Source of the DNA: Branchiostoma lanceolatum
Lineage: Eukaryota > Chordata > Leptocardii > Amphioxiformes > Branchiostomatidae
Length of the DNA: 64,000 nucleotides
Reading direction: 5' to 3'
Assembly: GCF_035083965.1 (NCBI RefSeq)
Contig: NC_089722.1
Coordinates: 26,434,642 to 26,498,641 of the forward strand
The notes under the pieces are model-generated. The model was given only the letters and a program-made list of their open reading frames with translations. It was not told the DNA's origin and searched no databases. Below are positions 1 to 28,280 of this stretch, piece by piece (position 1 is the stretch's first letter; each line of letters starts with the position of its first letter). The position numbers and the translations under genes are program-made.

Positions 1-426
1 TCTTAGCTTTGTATTGATATATAACTTTATAGAGTTATTTGTGGGCAAAGTATTAAAAAAATAGCAAAGTTAAAGCAGTACCCCTCCTTTAAATAGGGTC
101 AAAAAAGCCCAGCACAGGGACTACTATAGGGTAAAAAAAGTCCAGCAGGACAAGGGTTAAGACAGTGCGAGCCTAAGAAATCATTCATGGCATATCGTTC
201 CAGACATGGCGTTATTGTCCGACACATGCATATACTTGCAATCAAGTAAATCACTCTCCAAAATATGGTGTACTGCTACACTACTATTATCAGGTACAGG
301 TCCGGACCTGGACCTGACCCTATGGACCTGGACCTGGACCGGACCTGAATTTTCTGTACCGGTACCCACCCCTAGTAGATACTGTTTACATCAACTAATT
401 TTCCCAATTGTTGCCTCCGCCTGTAG
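1..426. other. Intron sequence upstream of the first visible NF1 exon
   Basis: No coding exon was recognised here. It should be the 3' part of an NF1 intron, since it ends in a pyrimidine-rich acceptor just before the Sec14 exon at 427. It holds two short low-complexity patches. One is a degenerate duplication near 105-160. The other is a 'ggacctggacc'-like simple repeat at about 298-345, which opens reading frames on both strands but shows no protein similarity. Confidence 0.6.
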
Positions 427-16031
<15,605 letters not shown>

Positions 16032-19000
16032 CAGCGCGATGGTACGCCGTAGAACCTCCAGTAACCAAGGACAACCAGAGGACTTACCCGTCGACCTTTG
16101 ACCTCACTTCTTTGCTTTGGATACCATTGGGGATGGGAGGGAAGAGAAAAATTGTTGAGTACTGGCGAAGCTTGAATTGTCAGATGTGTTCCTCTTTGGA
16201 GAAAGATAAGAATGTGTACCTTCTCAATTTTTTTTCAGTCTTTGTAGGGTTGCCAAAACATGTTGCTACAAAAGCAGAATTTCTCTTCACTATTAAGGAA
16301 TTATGCCACTATTATGTTGTTCAAAATCTTGGTATGGTAAGATATTTTGAAAAATTTGCTTAGACATATCGGTAAACAAAAGTGCAAAGTATGACAGTGT
16401 GGAATTCAAAAGAACAACAACTGTATCCAAAAAAAGTTTTCCTAGGCCAGGAATTGAGGTCTTCACCGTTATTTTTAAAGACTTCATTAGCTACAGTCAA
16501 ATGGATTCTTACAGTCAATGAAAGTGGATGACACATGTATGACAATGTCCTCTACATTGGACTTTGCATTATGTAGGGAATATTAGTAAATTTCTTGTTC
16601 TTATGTTTGCTTTACAGGATTCTACAAGACATTATTTTGTCATGATAAAAGATTATAGGGTGGACTAAATGTATGATAAGTCTTTGTCTGGCTCGATTAT
16701 TAAGAGAATGTTACAAGTAATCAAAAACTATGACTTTCGACCAAATTTGAACATACTGTAAGTTTCAAGTTTGGTAACAATTCCAGTGTTTTAATTTTTG
16801 TCTTAAATTTGAAAGTGAGGTTCTGATGAGAAATAATGATGGCTATAATTTTGCTGAGAATTGCTAAAGAGCAACTCATTAATAAGATGTCTCTTATAGG
16901 ACCACAAATATTTCCTGAAAAGCACAAAATAATAATGACCACGGGCATTTCCAGTTTTCTAGGTTTGAAAAAACAAGACTGAATTTTAAGATGTTGGACT
17001 TATTTCTTGTGGAAATTGCTAGTGTTTTTAAAAGTGCACAATGTGTGTTGATGAGGTTTAAAGTGAATAATGATAAAGATTAAGAAAACTTGTACAAACC
17101 CAACAAATGTGCCGTGGAAACATGCACGTACATGTATAGTGGTGAACAGTACATATATATGGAGGGGAGAAGAAGTTATCTTATTGTACAAAGCTGACCT
17201 TGAACATGTAAAGTTTGCCATGATGATGATGCTACAGAAAGAAAGTGTATCCCCTCAGTTGTACAGACTGTGTTGTATGTATGTTGTAAAAAGTGCTTCA
17301 ATGTAGGTAAGTCTACGTAATTGTAAGTAGTACACTGTGTTTCACTTGACTCTCTTTCTCGCGGCTGCTCCTGCTGTCATTTTAGTTCCTATCATTACAG
17401 TAGTGTACAAATCATATTTACACATAGTTGGATAAACACCCATTTATAAAAGTTTAAACCATAAACGCTTGGTCTTATTAAGTTAAGAAAGATATTATAC
17501 TAATTATGGTTATTTGACTTATGACCTCCAATGCAATATATAAGACTTATTAAGTCTCTCTTACCGCCACATGCATCAGAATGTATCGCAGGAATGAGCT
17601 GATTATAAGATATCAGAAATTATATGGTAATGAAAAATCACAAGGCACTAATGATATGGATTTAGAGAAAACAAAATTCCTGTATTTGTAAAATAATTTG
17701 TTTCATTGCATATTCATAAAGAAGAAACTTCAGAAGTGCATGTTAGTCATAATTTCGATGGTGCCAAATCTCTGAGAGTTGCGATAAAAGATAGTGATGT
17801 TCACATTTCATAGTTTTTCAGGCATCTAGAAAATTAAGAAAATACTATTACCTGAGATAAAGTTTATGTATACACTCAAAGAGTAAGCCTTTGTCCATAT
17901 TCATGATTTAATCAAATACCCTAGACAAGAAGCACTATATTGTATTAAAAAGAAGTTTAATATTTAAAGAAATTAATTGCCTCGTGCTAAATTTAGGATT
18001 TTGATCGTTGCAATGTACTATAGCTATCCTCGCAATTTGCTCTCATAGTCATAGGGCGAGAGTCATTAAAATGTATTCTCCAAGCAAAGGTTTCGAGAGG
18101 GCTAGGAGTTCCCGCGATTTTTAACGTTTCTTTCCCTCCAGCCCTCTCGACCGAAACCTCTGCTTGGAGAATACAGTAATCAAAATGCAGAAGTTTGCTT
18201 TTTTAGTGATCGAGACAAAAACAAAAGGCAGCAATTTCCTGGGTGATGAGCACCAAAGGTCAGGCCCTTTGACCTTTCAGTTTCACTACTTAACGCCTTG
18301 ATGCGTCTTAACAATTGTAACTGACATGCTAGTAAAACCGGTTTAACCTTTAGCACTCTAAAGTAGCCGTTCGGCACCGAATTCCCTATTGGTTACAGAG
18401 TTAGGCAGCAGGGAGAGCACAGCCGCCAGAGGGGGAGTCATTTGCCCCATAGATGTTGCAGTCGTGATGACAAGTAAATAGCAGAATACTTGCTTTTCGC
18501 TATTTTCTTCATGCGTTTGACAACAGCATGTAAGACAGACGGCGACCGATTGCTGTACAATTTATGAGGAATTATTTGAGTCAACAAAAAACGGCATCGC
18601 TGATGAATAAAACATTACTATGGAATTCAGAGCAGATTTGTCTTCTTTTTTTGTTAAGAGTTACAGAAAGGGCAAATGTTGGATGTTTTGTGATTTTCAT
18701 ACTGATGACTTTTCTTCTATAGGGAAAGTTAGCTGTAACTTGTAGCGTTATAACCCAAGTACTGGAGAAACAGATTTATTTACTAGCAAATTGTAATAAA
18801 ATGATACAGCTGTTAAGATGCACAATTGTATGTACGCCATTGACACCATTTGACAAATTTATTTTTGTGGCTTTCATGCAATGATTTGTACAACTACATC
18901 TAACGTCGCTGAACCCAACAAGGGGCAGGAACCTTGAAAGTTGAATGGCCCTCTTGTATTCAACAGATATCCGCCGGTTGGATTTATCTTGACCGTTCCT

Positions 19001-19630
19001 AAAGTATTGCGTTATTGATATAAGTCACAAATGAGTGTTCAGAAAAGATTCTATGATATTTCCCTTGGTTTAATATTTCAAATAAACCCTCCTTGGCTAT
19101 TTGAAGGAGGACACTTATCGTGCTTGAGCTCAAACCCTCAACTTGTGTCAAAAAGATAACGTTACCCAAAGTTGTTCTCACCAAGGGCAGTTTATTTAGA
19201 TGAAAGAAACCAGACTCTGAAGCCGGAGACCTGTACATGTGGGGACTTTCCACTAACAACTCCAAGCATGTCGGGGTCAAATAGCCCAGATACTGATTGA
19301 ATGTATCTTCAGAAATTGCCTAGATGGTCTAGAGTTTGAGGCTTGTCACTGAGGGTAGAGTTTGACTTGTTATAGCCTCCATAGCAGGTCCCACGACGGA
19401 CTTTTAGCACATCAGTACTGTGATGCTTACCGATTTATACGTACTGTTAGTTCTTTGCCTTTCGTTGCATAATCATGAGGAAAAAACAGCAGTGTTAACT
19501 ACCACCCACCAGACTATCGTTGTGTAACAAACACAAAGTAGGTCAGGGAGAACAGCAAAGCGGGCGATCTCATTGTTCAGCGGGGGCCGGAGGGATTATA
19601 GCCCGTAAGTTTCCGCCCCCATTCATCGCG
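16032..19630. other. Probable NF1 3'UTR, then intergenic DNA
   Basis: No conserved protein is encoded. The first canonical AATAAA after the NF1 stop that I could find is at 18606-18611, which would give a 3'UTR of up to about 2.6 kb. This is a guess without transcript data. An inverted-repeat element at 18072-18176 lies within it. Confidence 0.4.
18072..18176. mobile_element. Inverted-repeat (MITE-like) element
   Basis: Left arm 18072-18107 and right arm about 18136-18176 are reverse complements with a few mismatches. Both contain 'tctccaagca' followed by 'aggtttcg' and 'agagggc'. The loop is about 28 bp. There is no coding capacity. Confidence 0.75.
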
Positions 19631-19716
19631 GGCCACGTGGCGCAATGGACTAGCGCACCGGACTTCTAGTTGGAGCAGCTATTCGGAGGTTGTGGGTTCG
19701 AGTCCCACCGTGGTCG
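19631..19716 (+). tRNA. tRNA-Arg(UCU) with a 12-nt intron
   Basis: The 86-nt gene folds as a full cloverleaf. The acceptor stem is ggccacg/cgtggtc with discriminator g. The D arm is 'gcgcaatggactagcgc'. The anticodon stem is ccgga/ttcgg with loop ct-tct-a, and the T arm is gtggg-ttcgagt-cccac. A 12-nt intron (gttggagcagct) follows position 37, where the tRNA-Arg(UCU) genes of many animals also carry introns. The A box and B box are intact. A TTTTT pol III terminator lies 5 nt downstream (19722-19726). I judge it a real gene and not a SINE head because every stem is paired and a terminator is present. Confidence 0.92.
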
Positions 19717-19721
19717 ACGAA

Positions 19722-19726
19722 TTTTT
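19722..19726 (+). terminator. Pol III T-run terminator of tRNA-Arg
   Basis: Five consecutive T residues lie 5 nt after the discriminator base. Confidence 0.75.
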
Positions 19727-20842
19727 GGAACAGCAAGTCATTTTTAGTGTTTACCTCACTACGTACCAAGCAAACTATCACAACCCGGAAGCAACGTAAA
19801 AGCTACTATACATTCAGAAAACAGTTTGTTATGTTATAGAGGTTAAAGGTTGTGTACGTTTTGTTTACATGGAATGTTTGCAATGTTTCCACGTGATTGG
19901 TCCCCGTGGTTTGATAAACCGGACGGCTGCACCACCGGGTGGCTACTGTCTGCCCGTATGGTAGCACAGAAAAACGCGTTTCATAACAAATTTTTCCAAT
20001 TGATTAATCAGATAAAAGGAGTTACGATTGAACGTCCTTGGATGTACATATATGGATGGTTCAGGTTATGTACATATATGGATGGTTCAGGTTACGTATG
20101 GGGGGGGGGGGGCATATAACTCTTTTAGCTGAATTCAGATGAACTCTCTACACTAAAATCAAGGAAATTCAATTAGGCAAAATTTGGTCACCTCGCTATG
20201 AATTACGTGAAAAAGACGGCTTTACCTGCTAATCAAGTGAAATCAAAATAGGCTGCCTGCGCCTTTGAAATACGGAAAAGCACATGCCATGCAGACCCCC
20301 ACTTGAACCTAGTAGTCTGATTCAATCGCCCCGCTATAAGAGCGATTCAATATATATTTAATCAGGCTAGCGCTATTCGTGAGAACTGAAGCTAAAATTT
20401 GGCGGAAGGCATGGGTCCTAACAGCCTTCATTCTTCTAGGATGAGTTCTTCATTTCCCTGGACAGCTCTTTGACCCGTTTTCAACCCCTCATATTGTGCA
20501 GGCGGAGCCTTGGAGGGTTACTGAAGTATTATATACATAATCAGAAATTTACCCCGGTCGCCGCAGTGGATCAAATCTTCAACATAGGGCTGTCGAGCGG
20601 GAAGATATATAAAGGGCTCGTCCGTTATCACCAGGAGTTAGGAAGGATACAATTGTTGTCTTTTAAATATACTTATTTCCGATTCAGATTGCAGAAAGTC
20701 TTTCCACATGTCTTAATTTTTTATTATTTTTTTTTTGCAAGGGACACCGCTCACTATTATTCATTGTATAGTACTACGGGTGATATCCTAGCAAGGTCCT
20801 ATATAATGTCCTTGATCTAAGCCAACATTTAAATCTTCCGGG

Positions 20843-20965
20843 GGCCCAAATCGTGAAGGTTTCTGACTGCCCAAGATCTGATCTCATGAGCTCACGAAGC
20901 CGAGGGGGTCAGATCTTGGGCCCAGCCCGAAACTCAAAACCCGTCGACGCGTCACGATTTGGCCC
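20843..20965. repeat. Nested imperfect palindrome
   Basis: Outer arms 'ggcccaaatcgtga' (20843-20856) and 'tcacgatttggccc' (20952-20965) enclose inner arms 'gcccaagatctga' (20869-20881) and 'tcagatcttgggc' (20909-20921). It could be a foldback or MITE-like element. There is no ORF. Confidence 0.75.
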
Positions 20966-21401
20966 GTTCAAGCGAAATATTTCATAGGGATCTCTCTCAA
21001 TGCTCTATGAATGATTACCTTCATGACATGATAGATAATAACTCTATACATCACCTCTGTCATTGTGAGTCATGATTGATTCGCCTTGTCTAAAGTTCAT
21101 AGCCCTACCGTGACCAGTATAGCCTGCAGGTGCTTAAGTTTATCGTGGGCGGCCAACATCTCCTCGGTACTGGGAGTGTTACACGCCCGTCTAGGTCTAG
21201 TAGGACACTCCGGTAAGGTGCTTCAAAAAGTTAGGGATACTCCCGTTGTGCCAACATGATATTTGATACTTGGTGTTGAATTTTACATCTGTAGCCTACG
21301 GTTACAACTACATGTATTTCAATCAAACTGAATAGCCGCGGTTCGTGCTCTCTCATTGGTCTTTCTTGTAGAAAGACCATATGTTAATTCACAAACTTAG
21401 T

Positions 21402-21505
21402 CTCCAAGCAGATGTAGGGAGGTAAAACCACGACGTTTTCCTGACTGTCCGTTTCTGTTACAAGCTGCCTTCTTGGCTAAAAATGTGACGATTCGACCTG
21501 CCAAA
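21402..21505 (+). mobile_element. Fragment of 'ctccaagcagatgt' inverted-repeat family
   Basis: 'ctccaagcagatgtaggg' followed by 'ggtaaaaccacgacgtttt' resembles the element in an MFSD2-like intron at about 33887-34006. The right boundary is uncertain. Confidence 0.4.
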
Positions 21506-22157
21506 GAATATATAATATGTGGACATAACATGAATACATGCAGCTGAGCTCGGATTGACGAATTATCAGAAAATAACAATAGATCTCTCCTGAGACTGTG
21601 GATTAAGATGTTATTAAGGTTAAATGTCAGAATTTATCTTGAATAAATCATGTAACATTGGATTCTGCGTAGAATCAAATATTACTCATAACAAGTAGAC
21701 AAACTTAGAACAGATGCTGAAAGTTGATCTGTGACGTAAAATAGAGACAGTATGAACAACAGAAGAATTAAAAGACATGAAAGGGTAGAATAAGTTTATC
21801 AAATACGCTAACAGTATATCTCGTGTTTATAGCCTCAACCCTACTGTCATGATGATAATAACATGCGGGAAATGGCGCGTGACTATATTCTGCGCAAGAC
21901 CTTGGTTATACCTTACCCTACTTACAGTGACGCAGCATCTTTCGTGATGTAAACCGCGATAGCGCTAGCCCTCGTCAAATCAACAGGCGAATGATTAACG
22001 CGATCTTGGCAGTTCATCGTCAAACCTCTGAAGGCACGGACCATCTCCAACTCCGGGACTATATAAGTAAGTAGACGACAGTGTTGATAATCTTCGGGGG
22101 GGGGGGGTATTTAGCTTTTCCCTTGTTCTGAAAGTGTTAGAATTACATTTAAAAGCA

Positions 22158-22478
22158 GTTGTTATTGTTGTTGTTGTTGTTGTTCACCTTGTACGTAGTG
22201 CCTAGTGGCGCATAGGTTAGGACGTCTCCTAGCTGTAGCAGGGTACATTTCTGCAGGGAGGGGTTGCTAGCCCTTCCCCTTTGTCGCGCTGGAGGTACTC
22301 CCTCGAGCACGCGTGCACGGGAGCCCCATTTTACATCCCTTCTGAAAGACGGGTGCAGCCAAAATTGAGATGTCCTGATCCAGAGTTGAACCGGGGTCTC
22401 CCTGTATCCAACTAATTCTATCCAGGAGCTCACCTGTGAGCTTCTACCAGTGGTTGAGCCACAGGGAAATCCCTATTC
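22158..22478 (-). mobile_element. Complete tRNA-derived SINE with (AAC)n tail and target duplication
   Basis: Read on the minus strand it starts at 22478 with a tRNA-like head (A box 'tggctcaaccactgg', B box 'ggttcaactc'). The central region is 'ccgtctttcagaagggatgt...ggctcccgtg'. It ends in an (AAC)n tail at 22158-22184. 'aaaagca' flanks it at 22151-22157 and 22479-22485, a plausible target-site duplication. The central motif resembles the conserved core of eumetazoan Nin-type SINEs; that family name is from memory and needs a database match. Confidence 0.82.
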
Positions 22479-24576
22479 AAAAGCAATAGACTAGAGGTTA
22501 TATTTGATTCATGTCGGTTGAACGTTAACGTTAGCGGAGGCTGCCTTCTCGTCCCAGTAGTATACTGGTTGTGTATTGGCTTGAAACAGAATGTAGCGTC
22601 GTATACAGAGACCCGACTATTCATAACATTTATTCAGACAAGAAAAGTAAATCAGTCGGAAAACGAGATAATTGAAATAGTAATGATGTATCTACATATC
22701 TGTGTGTTTTCTATTCATCTTTTTTATGTGGAATTCTTTTCTACTTGTCGGGCTTCCTTTTGTATCAAGGTTAGTGTTTGTCCTCCCAACAAATACACCT
22801 AAAGAGACGCCAAAACAGCTGGAGCTTAACCTCTGCCTGGAGAGGAGAATATTTCGTCTACCAGTAAAATATCATACCCGTCTATCTGATTCATTTTTTT
22901 TTGGTGAAAAGTAGAATTCAACATGCTCTTTCCTTCTGGCCAAAAAATGAGAATACACGAGATGGATATAGTATTTTTCTTACGGTTAGTATTTTTCTTA
23001 TTAGTGATAGCACTCATTATACATGTATATGTGTCGTTTTTTCCTCTATTGAAAAATTAAGCCGTAGAAGCTACCATCTATGCTTGCATGCATGACCAGT
23101 ACCTGGCGCTTGTCAATGGCGCAACGGTGATCCATCTTGCTCATAAACAGGTGTATAGGAGGGTTGTCCACGACTAAAGGCTCAAGATTGATATGAATCT
23201 GTGCGAAAGGTCACGCGTAGGAAGATTACTTCTACGCCTCTTCCCTTTCACAATGACCATTTTGTATATAAAAACTGGAGGCCGATTATATCATTTACAT
23301 GAAAAGGAATCGCAATGACATCCCATAATTGAAATACGGTATCATATCTTTGACAAAATAACGTATCAACTTTGAATCACACGGGACGTGCTGGATATAG
23401 ATTGCTCGGGCTAAATTTGTATAAACTTTAAGGCATTCAAGGCTATCTTCAAGATTTTAAGATATGTGTGAAGCTCCAATCTTCATTGGTTTAACAGCAT
23501 CACATGGAAAGTGCTAAATAATATTCTTTTTGCGAGGAAATGTTCATGTATACCGGCACCGCCGTTTGTATTTTTAAAATCATAAAACCAGTCATAATAA
23601 CAATTTGAAGGGCATACTTTTGTACTGTACTTTTCTCGTTGTCAAAACTAGTGACCACCTGTGCAAAAGGAACGATGTGGCCACATTCTGTTTGTCCCTA
23701 ATATAATTTTGTTCATTGACCCAAGCATTAGGAACCCTGTACAGTGGCCACCTGTCTACTGTACTGTGACCATTTCTCTGTTAAGTCCCTTGAGAGATCA
23801 CCATGACAGGTTTGTTATATTCGTACGTCATACGTGTCTGAGAGTTTGTGCTTCACATATCAATTGCTGCATTTCATCCAAGAAAGCACGTCTCAGAAAT
23901 TCAGCAAGCAAGTTACTTTTCCCACGGGCATCTTCTTCTTATTTGTGCCACTTAAGGTATTCGTTCGAGCGCACCGAAAGTGCTTGATCACGATCTACGC
24001 CTGATGAATACCCAGGGACATTTGTTTTCGACTTTCTCCACGGATCCGGAAGGGATACTGACCTCGGATTAGCGGATAATCTCTCATTAATCACGTAATG
24101 ACATTGATCCCTAGCAGAATCAGCAGGACGTAGGTACAGGTAAATTTTAAGATTGTTTCCTTTCTCCAGAAATTTGTTTTGAACGAGGATGAAGCTCGCA
24201 CTCGGTGTGAGCTATGTCTAGGTAAGCATCGCTATACTACACATCTAATTTCATTTCTACTGACATCGACAGTTTGATATTACATAGACATATTACATAT
24301 GACAATAGATGTATATAAACATAATTCAGCGTATTACAAAGTTACGGTTTTGTTCAAACGAGAAGAAGTCACTATATTTGTCTCTATGTTTGTATGGATT
24401 TCAAACTGTGTCTATGGGATATAACGTTAACGCTACGTTTCTTTTACAGGTATTTAACATCAATTGGATCGGGGTCATCAATCAACTTGAGTGTGTAGCC
24501 CACCGCCTTGCTTCTAAATTGAGTCCAATTGGAAAGAGAAAACATCTATCAATCTCTAGCATAGAACTATATCATT

Positions 24577-26112
24577 ATGGAGAACACAGTAACGTCTACG
24601 CCGTGCCCTTCAGAAAGATACCAGCTGACCTCCCCAGCCAAGGTCACTCTAGTCGCCATCTTGGGTGTGTTGGCTTTCGTGGGGGCTGTCGGGAACACCC
24701 TCACCATCCACATCACCCTGGCCAACCGGAAACGGAAACGGAGCGTCGACGCGTTCATCATCAACTTGGCTGCTGCTGACGTGTTGATAGCCTCTGTGAT
24801 GAACACGTGTCAGATTGTGGGAGTCGTGGCACCAGAGGTGTGTATATATATGTATATATACAGGGTTATATCTATCACAGTACGCTACCTAATGTATATA
24901 GTGCTCATCGAAAGTACATTTGAATGCCATCAAAGCTGCACTATATTCGGTAGAATTGCTAGGTGCATTCATGACATTGTTAGATATACTTAGGCACCCT
25001 TAATATGCATGTTAACGTTGACAATTAGAAAGAAAACATGTTTATGCACACGTCTATTTGATAGATAAATCATGACGTTTTCTCACGCAAAGGTTTCAGG
25101 TTCGGGTAACATATATGTACTTAGAAAGACAGGGGTTGTACATATCTATCTGTGATTTTGGTAGAAGAAAATTAGTTAACTTTCAGTTTGGTTTGGTGCG
25201 GGTTTCTTTAGTTTGAACCTAGATTGTGTTTTTTTTTTGAGGTTCAAATTAGTTGTGAAAATGCTCCACTAGAAATTTTTTATCTTGAAATATAGAGAAA
25301 CTGAAGACGTGTTCCTGGTTTTACAGGTCCTTATCACACATCCACTCATCTGTGAGGTGATCGGCAGCATCTGTGTGATCGGTTGTGTTGTTTCCCTCGC
25401 CACCGCAGCGGCCATCAGTCTCAACCGCTACCTCTTCATCGCCAAAAGAACCTTGCACGACGCCATCTTTACCAAGAAGTGGTCGGCCGCCATCTTAGCC
25501 TCGTTTTGGATCATCGGCATCCTGTACAATGTACCGATGTGGCTAGGCTGGGGTAGCCATGGTTACGACTACAAGACGATGAACTGTATGTACGACCGCG
25601 CCGCCCACTATCGTTTCACCTTGCTGTTCGTCCTTGGCGGCCATATTTTTCCCGCCATCACGGTTGTCGTCTGCAACGGTCTCCTCGTGGGCCACATCCG
25701 GGCAACTAAGCGAGCGCTTGCCGAACACCTGCCGAAGACGATGATACAAGCCGATGACGTCCGAGTGATGAAGACGCTGGGGATCGTGTGCACTTCGTTC
25801 GTGCTCGGGTGGTTGCAGTACGGCGTCGTGGTGATCGCCGACTACCAGGACCAATGGTCACAGGCTGTCCACTGTACATCATTCGTCTTGGCGCACTCCA
25901 GTAGCACGCTGAACTGTTTGCTGTATCTCGTGACCAACAAGGAGATGCGACAGAAGTATCTGGCCGTCTTTTGGAAGAAAATGAACGGCAACGTTAATGA
26001 TCTCCGACGTAGCTCTGGTATAGATATCAATGGCAAGCGTAGGTTTTCTGCCGAACATCCGGATGAGGCAATAGCTCTTAGAGGCTTCAACAACCTCGAC
26101 TGGGATGCTTAA
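24577..26112 (+). CDS. Class A GPCR, melatonin-receptor-like (348 aa)
   Basis: There are two coding exons, 24577-24837 and 25327-26112, joined in phase 0 by a GT-AG intron. Seven hydrophobic segments are present. TM1 has GN in 'GAVGN', TM2 has 'LAAAD', TM3 starts after the disulphide Cys and ends 'SLNRYLFIAKR', TM4 starts 'WSAAIL', TM5 has 'IFPAI', TM6 has 'VLGWLQYG' and TM7 has 'SSTLNCLLY'. ECL2 has a Cys to pair with TM3. NRY in place of DRY and N-x-x-x-Y without Pro in TM7 are features of melatonin receptors and their invertebrate relatives. The TM6 CWxP Pro is missing (GWLQ). The start is the first in-frame ATG and gives a short N-terminus with no glycosylation sequon near it. The ligand cannot be assigned. 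A rhodopsin-family receptor is near certain; the melatonin-like grouping is moderately supported. Confidence 0.88.
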
Positions 26113-28280
26113 AGGGGGGGGGGGGGGCATGTTGTGTTGGTGTGGAAATATGCAGCGAAATAGATGGAAGATAAAACCTACATGCTATGTGCCGTACAAT
26201 GAGTATGATGCATATGAGCCTGTGCAAGATTATTTGTAATGAAAGTCATAAAAGCTGTAACTGCTACTAGATTATTCAACTCTCACATTGTTCAGCATGC
26301 TAGCAATCCCACGTATTTCCAGCCAAACTTTTTCTTTCTTTTGTTTTTCATCTGCCACGAAATGTGCTCTTCATTCTTCTTCAAGAAATTATGTTGCAAT
26401 CATTTGTCAAATCTTGTGTGTCTAATATCTAACATTGTCTAATATCTAACATTGTTAATGTACGTACTTCTATTTCTTCCTTTACCCCTTTCCATTGTTT
26501 GTATGTGATTGATCAGTAAAAAAAGACAAAGATGCCGAACGTACTTGAGAAATGACCCTTTGACTAAAACCGATCCGTAGGCTATAACACGTTAATGGTC
26601 GTTTTTCTGAGACCTTTAGCTCGACCTCTGAAAAACTCAACCCCAGGGCTACAAGGTGCGTGGGGCGAGAGGCTAGGTGAGATGTGATACTCATTAAATA
26701 CGATCAATATCACACTGTGTATCGTGACCTTGGAGAAAGACCTTTGCCTGTTTCTCAGAATTGTAGAGCATTTAATTGCATAAAAAGTGTTAAGTGTCAA
26801 ATCGGACGGTTCCGTTTCGTTGCAATGTTGTATTCTTATGTGTGTAATAACGTTGTTCCATGGTCGAAATGTCGCAATGGTACGCAAGTCGCCGGCCTTG
26901 CATGACTAACATCTAACGGCTTTTATGGTATAAGCCGTAAGGGCCGCCTGTTTTGCTACTGAACATGTAATCTGTCAGCTGTTTTAAGCTTGAAAATAAG
27001 TTGATTTACAAATGGTAACCAAAGTGCTTTTTCCTCTTTATATTACTTCTAACTTTACAAAATGATTGTTTTGTAAACGAAAGAAGAATGACGATGATAC
27101 TATTTCTACGCAAAGAGAAGACCAAATTGCATTTTCAAAATTGGGATTCCGTTTCATATTCCACATGCCCTCCTATGGTTACCGTTAATTGGATGAAATC
27201 AATCTTTAACTACTACATTGATATATTAGTATGGCCATATGGTCATGACTTTGCAGTTCTTCGGAGCTGAGGTCAGTCAGAAAATGTAACAAGTGTTTTC
27301 AACACCCAATTGTATCATAATCGTTTGTACGACGCGAGTGCTTGAGTGCCTGTGCTATTAATGGGTACATTTTAGACGACCGGCAAAGCACAGAATGTGT
27401 GGCAATCGATGGAATTAACATTTTCCCCAAGGCTCCTTCTTCGTAGTTGTTCTACCTGATTAGAAGAAACTCTTTTAGGTTTACTGAGAGTGCTGACTAA
27501 AAAGCTACAGTAGAATGAGCCTTGCATGGAATAAACCTTGCATGGACAGGTCAAAAGCTGAGACTTCGTCTTTGTACAATCAGACCAAATTTGCTCACAA
27601 ATGATTCGCAATTGTTCACCCAACAAACTGTCAAACATAACGGTCATCACTTATTTACTTGCCTCTTTGGTACGTTAACGCATCATTGTGTCCCGCTTTG
27701 ATTTGTATGTTGCTTCATGAGTCATCGAAAAGGCCTCAACGGCGTGTCATATAGAGGATTTGATGACTGACCTTCCCTCTAAAGGATCCACATGATAAAA
27801 CATTTTGAGACCTCTTGCTCAAGCTGCTGGAAATTAAATCCACGGGGTCGTAAGGTGGCGGTGCTACGTGCGCTGGCACACACTTCCCCACTAATTCAAT
27901 ACTCGCAAGGGTGCACTCTTGCCCTCAGCTCTGACTAAATGTTTCCATGCATTTCCGTTGCTTTTGGGGCCCATAAAAGAAATCGTCGTGGTGGTCTGAA
28001 TTGCTTTAAAACGGTTAGACCGTATATTTGATTCTTGACATATAAATTTCTATAAAAAGGGACATATCTGTACAAAAAAACAAAATGACTCATATACAAT
28101 GGCAAGCAATGTTACTTTTCATAGAATCCAATTCTCTGGGTCCAAACTTTAATCGTAACACAAATCGATTACTTACTTCCCACGCAAAACATTAGTAGCA
28201 CCTGATAAAAATTAAGCATTACAAAAATGGGAATGATCTCTTTACATTATAAAAAACTGACATGTCCAGTTTCCTTTACA
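26113..28280. other. Intergenic region between convergent GPCR and transporter genes
   Basis: No conserved coding sequence or RNA gene was recognised. A poly-G tract follows the GPCR stop (26115-26128). The 3' ends of both flanking genes must lie here. Confidence 0.6.

Larger units (their letters stand above)
19727..24576. other. Intergenic DNA upstream of the GPCR gene
   Basis: No conserved coding exon was recognised. It contains a nested inverted repeat (20843-20965), a fragment of an inverted-repeat family starting near 21402, and a complete SINE (22158-22478). A pyrimidine-rich 'ttcttttacag' ending at 24450 could be an acceptor for a 5' untranslated exon that carries the GPCR start codon. 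Confidence 0.55.

Noticed and set aside
25543-26130. Minus-strand frames opposite the GPCR exon
   Set aside because: Shadows of a GC-rich coding exon; no membrane or domain pattern.
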